40,179 bases of DNA, from positions 1 to 40,179 of the forward strand of contig MKJX01000209.1 in the NCBI GenBank assembly GCA_001942415.1. The letters run 5' to 3'. Below the pieces are notes generated by a model, which was given only the letters and a program-made list of their open reading frames with translations, did no database searches and was not told where the DNA came from. Of the stretch, positions 32,980 to 40,179 are shown piece after piece. Position numbers and translations under genes: made by a program. Origin of the DNA: Pseudonocardia sp. CNS-139. Its GTDB lineage: Bacteria > Actinomycetota > Actinomycetes > Mycobacteriales > Pseudonocardiaceae. Each line of letters opens with the position of its first letter. Position 1 is the first letter of the stretch.

Positions 32980-34600
32980 CTAGCGGTCCAGCCACGCCGT
33001 GGCGAAGAAGATGTCTCTTCCGATCGTCCGGTCGATTCCCCTCACGTCCGGCTTGGTGATCGTCGACAGGTAGCTGCGGCTCAGGAACAGCAGCGCGATG
33101 TCGTCGTTCACCAGCCGCTCGACCTCCTGGTACGCCCGCTGCTTCGCGCTCTCGTCGAGCGTGGTCGCCGCCTGCGCGAGGAGCCGGTCGACCTCCGGGT
33201 TGGAGTACTTCCCGAAGTTGATCGCGCCGGTCGAGCTCAGCAGGCGCGCCGCGGCCGGGAACGGGTAGTCGAACGGGGCGAGGTTGCTGATCAGCTCGAA
33301 GTCCCCGCCCTGCAGCACCCGCGAGGTGAACTCCGCGAGGTCGTAGTACCGCACCTCGACGTCCATCCCGACCGCCGCGAGCTGGGCCTGCACGAACTCG
33401 CCGAGCGTCACCTCGCTGCGGCTGGTGGAGAACGAGAAGCGCGGGCTGCCGCCGTCCGCGACGTACTCCTGCACCAGCTGCCGGGCCCGCTCCGGGTCGT
33501 ACTCCGGCCACGAGTCGGACGCGCCTGCGTGTGGTACGGGCTGTCGGTCGCGAAGAGGCTGTCCGAGCCGACGAGCTGGTTGCCGTACTGGCTCGCGGCG
33601 AGCGCCCGCAGGTCGATCGCCCGCACCGCCGCCTCCCGCATCCGGCGGTCGTCGAACGGGGCGCGCGCGAAGTTGAACGTGAAGAAGAACCCGCCGCTGC
33701 CCGGCCCGTAGTACGTCGTGAAGTCGGGGTTGGTGTAGGCCCGCACGAGCTCGGTGTTGTAGCCGCCGTAGATCATGTCGACGTCCCCGCTGACCATCGA
33801 CGCGTAGCGCGTCTCGGTGTCGGAGAGCGGCCGGAACTCCAGCGCGTCCAGCCGCGGCAGGCCCGGCTGCCAGTAGTTCTCGTTGCGGGTGAGCACCATC
33901 CGGTTGTCCCGCTGCCAGCTCTCCAGCTCGAACGGGCCCGCGCCGACCGGGTTGCTGCCGATCTGGTCGCCGTACTGCTGCAGCGCGGCCGGCGAGATGA
34001 TCATCCCCAGCGTGCCGGCGAAGATCGACCCGGTGAACACGACCGGGAAGTCGCCCAGCGGCGCGGCCAGCACGAACTCGACGGTGAGCGGGTCGAGTGC
34101 CCGCATCGACGTGATCTGCTTGGCGTAGACGGCCGCCGGCGAGGCGGGCGCGTCGATGTGCCGCTGCGTGTTGATGATGACGGCGTTCGCGTCGAGCGGG
34201 GTGCCGTCGGAGAACAGCACGCCGTCGCGCAGGCCCATCACCCAGGTGCGGCCGTCGTCGGTGGTCTCCATCGACTCGGCCAGGTACGGCTCCGCGCCGC
34301 CACCGCCCGGCTTGAGCCGCATCAGGAGGTCGTAGACGGCCATCGCGACCGCGTTGCCGTTCTGCACGGTCGGGTCGAAGCTGACGATCTCCCGGTCGTT
34401 GCCGATCAGGAGCGTGCCGCCGGTCCGCGGCTGCCCTCGGCCGCCGGGTCGCCGCCGTAGGGCCGCATGGCCTGCAGCGGCGGATCCGACTCCGCGCCGC
34501 CCTGGTTTCCGCCGACCGCCCCACAGGCCGCCAGCACGATCGCGGCCAGCAAGGCCGTGACCCCGGTGGACGCCCTCCCCGCACGGGAGCTCCAGCGCAT
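32980..34600 (-). CDS. Peptide/opine-type ABC substrate-binding lipoprotein 1 (two apparent frameshifts)
   Basis: ATG 34600 with GGAGGA. Lipoprotein signal: ALLAAIVLAACGAVGG, Cys at 26. Frame breaks at about 34432 and 33521; repaired length about 540 residues. SBP_bac_5 blocks: TLLIGNDREIVSFDPTVQN, AVYDLLMRLKPGG, PYLAESMETTDDGRTW, DGVLFSDGTPLDANAV, NPVGAGPFELESWQR, ENYWQPG, DPERARQLVQEY, YSNPEVDRLL. DppA/OppA-type proteins bind peptides, nickel, sugars or other solutes; aromatic acid-like substrates are possible here given the neighbours. Close paralog of the next gene (both end in WLDR), an obvious tandem duplication. No permease in the window. Confidence 0.87.
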
Positions 34601-34736
34601 CGGTTCCTCCTCGTCGAGTCCGCTGCCTATCCGTCCCGAGCGTCCGGTACGAACCGCCGTTGCCCCGAACGGCTGCGTGCACGCGTTCCTGTTGCTGCGT
34701 GCACGCAGCGCCGGGGCTGGGACAACCCGCCGGGGA
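34601..34736. other. Gap between binding-protein genes 2 and 1
   Basis: 136 bp. Contains the direct repeat GCTGCGTGCACGC at 34672-34684 and 34694-34706; the second forms a perfect 16-bp palindrome (34694-34709). Possibly a weak terminator or processing site. Confidence 0.45.
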
Positions 34737-36385
34737 CTACCTGTCCAGCCACACCGTGGCGAAGAAGACGTCCCGCGTCAGGTAGCGGACGATGCCCTTG
34801 ACCTCGGGCTTCGCGACGTTCGACAGGTACCCGCGGCTGTAGTACGCGAGCGCGAGGTCCTGGTTCGTGATCAGCCCGACCTGCTGGTACAGCCGGGTCC
34901 GTTCGGCCGGGTCGACGCTGGCCGCGGCCTGGTCGAGCAGCGCGTCCACCTGGGGGTTCGAGTAGCGGCCGTAGTTCTGGCTGCCGCCCGTGCGGAACAC
35001 GTTGGACGAGCCGGGGTAGGCCCCGTCGACCGGGCCGCCGACGTTGCCCGCGACCTCGAAGTCGCCGCTCTGCACGACCTGCGACGAGTACTGCGCGAGG
35101 TCGTAGAACTGCGGCTCCAGGGTGATCCCGACGGCCGCCATCTGGGCCTGCAGGAACTCCGCGAACTGCACGCGGTTGGGCGCGTTGGTCGTCTTGTAGA
35201 CGACGGTGGCGCTGCCGCCCCCGGCCACGTACTCCTGCACCAGCTGGCGGGCCCGCTCCGGGTCGTACGCCGGCCAGGCCGCCTCGGCCTCCGCGGTGTT
35301 GTACTCGCTGTCGGTGCCGAAGTAGCCGTTCGCGGCCTCCATCTGGCCGCGGTACTGGGTGGCCGCCATCGCGTTGCGGTCGATCGCGCGGATGAACGCC
35401 TCACGCATGCGCCGGTCGTTGAACGGCGGCCGCTCGAAGTTGAAGTGGCTCCACTCCGCGCCGTTCCCGGACCCGTAGTAGACGTGCAGGTTCGGGTCCT
35501 CCGCCCCGCGCAGCAGCTCGGTGTGGTAGCGCCGAAGATCATGTCGACGTCGCCGTTCTCCAGCGACGCGTACCGGGTCTCGGTGTCGGGCAGCGGCCGG
35601 AACTCCAGCCCGTCCAGGCGCGGCAGGCCCTGGTCGGCCTGCCAGTAGTTCGGGTTCTTCGTCAGCACCATCCGCGAGTCGCGGACCCACTCCGTCAGCA
35701 CGAACGGGCCGGCGCCGACCGGGTTGGCGACGTACTGGTCGCCGAAGCGCTGGACGGCGGCCGGCGAGGCGATCATGCCGAGCGCGCCGCCGGTGAAGTT
35801 GGCGCCGAACGCCACCGGGAACGACCCGAAGGGCCGCTTCAGGTTGAACTCGACCGTGTACGGGTCGGCCGCGCGCATCGACGCGATGGGCTCGGTGAAC
35901 CGGTGCCCCGGCGAGGACTTCTTGTCGATGTGCCGCTGCACGTTGAAGATCACGGCGTCGGCGTCCAGCGGGGTGCCGTCGGAGAACTGCACGCCCTCCC
36001 GCAGGCCCATCAGCCAGGTGGTGCCACCGTCGGTGGTCTCCATCGACTCGGCCAGGTACGGCTCCGGCACGCCGCCGGGGCCGAGCTTGAGCAGCGAGTC
36101 GTACACCGCGGTCGCGGCCTGGTTGGTGTTCTGCGCCGTCGGGTCGAAGCCGGCGGCCTCGCGGTCGGTGCCCATGATCAGTACCCCGCCGGACCGCGGG
36201 GTGCCCTCGGTGGCCGGGTCGCCGCCGTACGGGTCGACGGTCCGGATGAGGCTCTCGCCGCCTGCTGCTCCTCCGGAGGCGCCGCCGATGCCCGGAGCAG
36301 CGCCGCAGGAGGCGACCAGCAGGGCGGTGAGCCCGGCCGTCGCGGCGGCGAGCAGCCGCCGTCGGCGGGTCGGGGTACCGATCAT
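34737..36385 (-). CDS. Peptide/opine-type ABC substrate-binding lipoprotein 2 (one apparent frameshift)
   Basis: ATG 36385. Lipoprotein signal ATAGLTALLVASCGAAPG, Cys at 27. One base is missing near 35530; restored it reads MIFGGYHTELLRG, as MIYGGYNTELVRA in paralog 1. About 549 residues. Same SBP_bac_5 block order as paralog 1, with long identical stretches (PYLAESMETTD, RFSDGTPLDA-type, NPVGAGPF). The two share a 30-odd-base run of identical DNA at 34266 and 36036, indicating fairly recent duplication. The MIase-like gene lies 36 bp upstream on the same strand. Confidence 0.87.
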
Positions 36386-36421
36386 GTCCGCACCAACTTC
36401 CTCGTCAGCGGTGGGTGTGCG

Positions 36422-36745
36422 TCAGGTCGTTCTGGCAGGAACCCCGTCCGGGCCGGTCTCGGCGGCCCGCTCCTGCGGATGGGTCGACAGCGGCTCGACG
36501 GTGAGGTCGAGCCACGGGTACATCGGCAGCGTCGTGAGGGCGTCGTGCAGCACCGTCGGGTCGTCGGCGGTGAAGAGCCCGATCCAGTCCGTGCGGCCGG
36601 GCACCCGCCACAGCCGCTGGAGCATTCCCTCCTGGCGCCACCGCGCCGCGATCGCGCGTTCGCCCGTGCGCATCTCGGCACGCCTCTCGGGCGGGAAGTC
36701 CGCGGGGAGCCTGTTCGAGGCCCGGACCAGGAATTCCATCGGCAT
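36422..36745 (-). CDS. Muconolactone delta-isomerase-like protein
   Basis: 107 residues, ATG 36745 with AGGAG. MEFLVRASNRLPADFPPERRAEMRTGERAIA, LWRVPGRTDWIGLFTADDPTVLHDALTTLPMYPWL and VEPLSTHP cover the entire MIase family (CatC, about 96 residues). CatC moves the double bond of muconolactone in the beta-ketoadipate branch from catechol. Here it is alone among binding proteins, with no catA, catB or pca genes, so it may serve a related lactone or be a structural relative. A 10-bp inverted repeat lies upstream at 36849-36898. Confidence 0.82.
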   Translation of the reverse strand: MPMEFLVRASNRLPADFPPERRAEMRTGERAIAARWRQEGMLQRLWRVPGRTDWIGLFTADDPTVLHDALTTLPMYPWLDLTVEPLSTHPQERAAETGPDGVPARTT

Positions 36746-36848
36746 GTCAGCTCCTACTCGCCAGCGGGTGGGGGCGACCAGCAGACGCTAGGACGGGGGA
36801 GGGGGCCCGCGAACCACGCGGATGACCCCACTCCCCCGCCCCTGCGAC

Positions 36849-36898
36849 GCACGTCACGTACGCCGGATGTCTCGGAACCCCGGACGTCCGTGACGTGC
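36849..36898. promoter_or_regulatory. Inverted repeat GCACGTCACG/CGTGACGTGC
   Basis: A perfect 10-bp inverted repeat with a 30-base spacer, just after the stop of binding protein 3 and upstream of the isomerase gene. Either a terminator of gene 3 or an operator; the CACGTCA core resembles the TGACGTAC sites at the demethylase promoters. Confidence 0.45.
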
Positions 36899-36903
36899 GC
36901 CGA

Positions 36904-38521
36904 TCACTGCTGGGTGCGCCAGACCTCGTCCCAGTGCACCGCCGCGTTCACCACGATCGGCGGGATCCGGGTCGTGAGGCCCGGACCGTACACGCCCTGC
37001 ACGACGACGTTCGCCGGCGCGAACGCCAGCCCGAACGGCGCGTACGCGTGCTCGCTGATGTACTCCCCGGCCTCGCCGTAGAGCCGCTCGCGCTCGCCGT
37101 CGTCCACCGTCGCGGCGGCGTCGTCGAGCATCTGGTCGAGCGCCGGGTCGGTCACCCCGCTGAACGGCGACGTCGAGGAGAACCGGAAGCCGACGCCCAC
37201 GCCGCCCGCCGGATCCCACGCCCCGGCCGTCTGGAGCATCGACTGCCACTGGCCGGTGTTGAACTCCTGGACCAGCGTGGAGAGCTGGTAGCTCTCGGTG
37301 TTGACGGTGATGCCGGCGGCCTGCCACTGCGTCTGGAGCGCGGTCATCACCTGCTCCGCGACGTAGCCGCTGAGCGTGCCCAGGTTGACGGTGAGCCCAC
37401 CCAGCTCGGCCACCAGCTGCCGGGCCCGTTCGACGTCGAAGGCCGGGTAGCCGGCCACGGCCTCGCGGTGGAAGAGCCCGCCCGGGCCGGTGAACGTCTG
37501 GCTGACCGGGTAGAGGCCGCGGAACAGGCCCCGCGAGATGGCCTCGAAGTCGGTCGCGCGGTAGATCGCCTCACGCGCCCGCTGGTCGTCGAACGGCGCG
37601 ATGCGCGTGTTCAGCTGGACGACGTACGGCGACGTCGCGGGCTGCACGGTGACGCGCACCTGCGGGTTCTGCTGCGCCTGCTCCAGCAGCGGCGTGGTGT
37701 TGAGCCCCTCGTACGCGTCCGCCTGGCCGGCGAGGAGCGCCTGGTAGGCGGGCTGGTCGCCGCCGATCGACTGGAACGTGAGCCGGTCGAGGTAGGGCCG
37801 GTCGGGCTTGAAGTAGTCCGGGTTGCGCTCCAGCACGAGCTCCGAGCTGAGCTGGTTGGACACCACCACGAACGGGCCGGCGCCCACCGGGGTGATCCGG
37901 AACTGGTCCTCGCCCAGCTGCTGCAGGGCCGTCGGCGAGGCGATCCAGTTGACGTTCGACGCCGGGAACGCGTTGATCACGGCCGCGTACGGGCGGGTGA
38001 ACCGCAGCACCACGGTCAGCGGCCCGTCGGCGCTGATGCCGTTCTCGACCAGGTCGTCCAGGAAGACCGGCCGGCAGCTGCACGTGGAGCTCACCGCCGC
38101 GCTGCATGTTGAACACGACCGCCTCGGCGTCGAGCGGCGTGCCGTCGCTGAACCGGATCCCGGGCCGCAGCGTGATCCGCACCGTGCGGCCCTCGTCGAC
38201 CAGCTCGTAGCTCTCGGCCTGGTGCGGCTCGATCCGCGCGTTCGTGCCGTCGTCGTCGGCGACGAGCCGGAAGAGCCCGCCGTAGATCGAGCTCATCTGC
38301 GGGAGGTTCGCGCCGCCCGTCGTGTTGGTCGCCGGGTCGAGCCCGGAGGGCCAGCTGCCGGTGAACGCCGCGCCCTCCAGGACCGTCAGTTCGCCGCCCC
38401 GTTGCGGCGGCCCGGCCGGCTGCGCCGGACCGCCCCCCGATCCCCCACCGCCCCCGCCGCAGGCGGTGACCAGCAGGAGCGTCCCCATCAGGAGCGACAG
38501 GAGCTGCATCTTCGGCCTCAC
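36904..38521 (-). CDS. Peptide/opine-type ABC substrate-binding lipoprotein 3 (one apparent frameshift)
   Basis: GTG 38521 with GGAGG; the ATG four codons on lacks a ribosome site. Lipoprotein signal LLSLLMGTLLLVTAC, Cys at about 20, then a Gly-rich linker. The frame breaks at about 38095 where one base appears extra; repaired length about 538 residues. SBP_bac_5 blocks: LTVLEGAAFTGSWPSGLDPATN, PHQAESYELVDEGRTV, PGIRFSDGTPLDAEAVV, TPVGAGPFVVVSNQ, NPDYFKPDRPYLDRL, DVERARQLVAEL. SSTCSCRP after the break reads like a Cys-bearing loop. More distant from paralogs 1 and 2. First gene of a four-gene operon. Confidence 0.85.
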
Positions 38522-38846
38522 GAGGACCTCCAGCGGGGATGGTTCGCCGGGCGGAGTGACCGGGCTCACTACATCCGCCACAGCGTCGGCGACCGCCGTC
38601 GGCGGCGGGCAGGCGGCTTCCATCCCGCGAAAGACGAGTTGGGAAGGCCGCAGGTGGCCCGCGAACGGGCCCAGGAGTCGGGCGAGCGCGGCTACGTCAT
38701 CCGTCTCGGCAGGGGTCTCCGTTTCGCGCCGGAGCCTTGTGACGCTCAGCTCCGCTGACGAGACTGGGCGCGCTGGGCCGGGACGGACGTGGCTCCGGAT
38801 GGCCGGGCGGACGGACGGCGAGCGCCTCGACGAAGGAGTCGGCGTG
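38522..38846. other. Divergent promoter region, binding-protein operon / kinase 2
   Basis: 325 bp with no ribosome-site-bearing gene. The reverse frame is open for most of it but gives no recognisable family. It must hold two promoters. AAGGAG at 38833-38838 serves kinase 2. Confidence 0.45.
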
Positions 38847-40128
38847 ATGCAGCAGGCAGTCGCGGGTGGAGCAGCGCGCGGGCTGAAGCCCGCGTGTTGC
38901 GCGCTGTGCGGCGCCCCCACCGGCCCGTCCGACGGCCGGCGCGGACAGCGGCGGCTCGCGGCCATCGCCCGCGCGGCGTCCAGCGTGGCCGACGCCGGGT
39001 CGCTCAGCGTCACGCTCGACGTGGTGGCGCACGAGGTCGTGCAGGCCGAGCACATCGCGGCCGTGCAGATCCTGCGCGTCGAGGGCGGCGCGATGCGGGT
39101 GGTCGGCAAGGCCGGCTTCACCGACGCCGAGGACTTCGCCGACCGGCTGGAGGAGTGCCGCCGGCTGGGCGCGCGGATGTTCTTCGTCGAGGCGTTCCGG
39201 ACGTGCCAGCGGATCGTGGTGCCGCACCGCAAGGCGGCCGTGCTCGCCGATCCCGCCTGGGCCCCGCTGTGGGGGATCATGGGCGGGCCGAGCTGGGACT
39301 GCTTCGTCGCCGTCCCGCTGGTCGTGCGCGGGCGGGCCGTCGGCGTCCTCAACGCCTACTACGAGCCCGGCGAGGTGCCGGACGCGGCGACGCTGGAGTT
39401 CCTCGACGCGATGGCCGACCAGGCCGCGATGGCCGTCGACTCCGCCGACCTGCTCGCCCGCTCCCGCCACGCGCCCAGGTGGCCGAGCGCGCCCGGCTGG
39501 CCCGCGAGCTGCACGACTCGGTCGTCCAGCAGGTCTTCTCGATGCGGATGCAGGCCAAGCGCTGCGCGCGCAGGTGGCGGCCGGCAAGGCCCAGAGTCCC
39601 GAGCGCGTGCAGGCCGTCGCGGACGAGCTGCTGACGCTGGCCCAGAACGCGCTGGGCGACCTGCGCAGCCTCGTGATGCAGATGCACCCGGTCGAGCTCG
39701 TCGAGCGCGGGCTGACGGCCGCCATCCGGTCGCACGCCGCGTCCGTCGAGTCGGCATCCGGGCTGCACGTCGACGTCGACGCGGACGACGACGTGGCCGA
39801 GCCGGCCGGCGTGCTGCCTGCGGAGCTGCAGGAGGACCTGTACCGGATCGTCCAGGAGGCGCTGCACAACGTGGTGAAGCACGCGCGGGCCGGCTCGGCG
39901 ACCGTCCGGCTGCGCCGCTGCGGCGACGCGGGCGCCGAGCTGCTGCTCGTGCAGATCACCGACGACGGCACCGGGCTCAGCGGCGAGCCCACCCGGGCCG
40001 GGGCGCTGGGCCTGGTGTCGATGAAGGAGCGGGCGCGCGGGTGGGGAGGGCGAATGGAGATCCGCGACACGGGCGCGGGCTGCCTGGTCGAGGTGACGAT
40101 CCCGCTGATCAAAGTGGATCCGCGGTGA
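38847..40128 (+). CDS. GAF sensor histidine kinase 2 (two apparent frameshifts)
   Basis: ATG 38847 with AAGGAG (a GTG lies one codon upstream). About 427 residues after restoring bases near 39472 and 39559. No TM. N-terminal Cys cluster (KPACCALCGAP, Cys 17, 18, 21), GAF domain ~40-205 (SWDCFVAVPLVVRGRAVGVLNAYY), HisKA_3 with phospho-acceptor His223 (RARLARELHDSVVQQVFS), ATPase domain (EALHNVVKHAR, DDGTGL) to the end. Same class as the kinase at 15943-17493. It overlaps the next gene (TGATG), a response regulator. It may control the divergent binding-protein operon. Confidence 0.85.
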
Positions 40129-40179
40129 TGGCGACACCCGTCACCGAATCCGACGTCATCGGGGTGCTGATCGTCGACG
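40128..40179 (+). CDS. Response regulator, N-terminal fragment (runs off window)
   Basis: ATG 40128 overlaps the kinase stop. MATPVTESDVIGVLIVD is the beginning of a receiver domain (the acidic pair usually follows LIVD). Only 17 codons are present. The cognate partner of kinase 2. Confidence 0.8.
   Translation, partial: MATPVTESDVIGVLIVD

Noticed and set aside
38522..38697. Protein-coding extension upstream of binding protein 3
   Set aside because: The frame stays open only because of GC bias; GTG 38521 has GGAGG and is followed at once by a lipoprotein signal.
1963..39559. Programmed ribosomal frameshifting
   Set aside because: Breaks are scattered through unrelated genes at simple G/C runs, with no slippery heptamer or common downstream structure.
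1..40179. CRISPR arrays, tRNA, rRNA, insertion sequences, phage genes
   Set aside because: No regular spacer repeats, cloverleaf sequences, transposase motifs or phage structural genes were found on either strand by eye.

Overview
The window is very GC-rich, tightly packed and full of GTG starts, GNAT/MarR/TetR/HxlR regulators, DUF2332, DUF5313 and GPP34 proteins. This points to an actinomycete, most likely Pseudonocardia or a relative (genus inferred from gene content only). About 28 single-base length changes break otherwise clean reading frames, so many genes here are written as one CDS with the break position noted. Most are repaired by restoring one G or C in a short G/C run, so sequence error is likelier than gene decay.

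Layout. 1-4062: a secreted-protein fragment (-), a membrane-anchored unknown (+), then an overlapping operon of class II aldolase, PfkB sugar kinase and FAD amine oxidase. 4074-4145: a 72-bp near-perfect palindrome between convergent genes. 4144-7082: drug-type MFS exporter and HxlR regulator (-), divergent from two flavin/F420-type split-barrel oxidoreductases (+). 7063-8871: PabB-PabC fusion for p-aminobenzoate (-).

9131-15927 is the most interesting block. It holds two GcvT-fold, tetrahydrofolate-dependent O-demethylase-like proteins (one very like LigM), a methylene-THF reductase, a formyl-THF deformylase (PurU), a NarL-type response regulator, and LigA/LigB, the two subunits of protocatechuate 4,5-dioxygenase. 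Together these would strip methyl groups from lignin-derived methoxy-aromatics onto THF, oxidise the C1 unit towards formate, and open the resulting catechol ring. A PAS-GAF histidine kinase (15943-17493) lies beside it.

17496-23138: TetR/SDR divergent pair with two operators, an MFS exporter, a secreted alpha/beta hydrolase that carries a related operator, a MarR and a HutC-type GntR regulator. 23197-27484: a perfect 18-bp palindrome and then a sugar operon (EthD-like protein, sugar-binding lipoprotein, TIM-barrel isomerase, two CUT1 permeases, no ATPase). 27492-30740 (-): NCS1 nucleobase permease, GPP34 protein, DUF2332 protein. 31008-32880: a sigma-factor fragment, GNAT, MarR and DUF5313.

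32980-38521 (-): three DppA/OppA-type lipoproteins with a muconolactone-isomerase-like protein and no permease. Divergent from them is a second GAF histidine kinase with the start of its response regulator at the window edge. The two aromatic-looking regions each have a kinase of the same type, so the window as a whole looks like a catabolic region for aromatic and sugar substrates.
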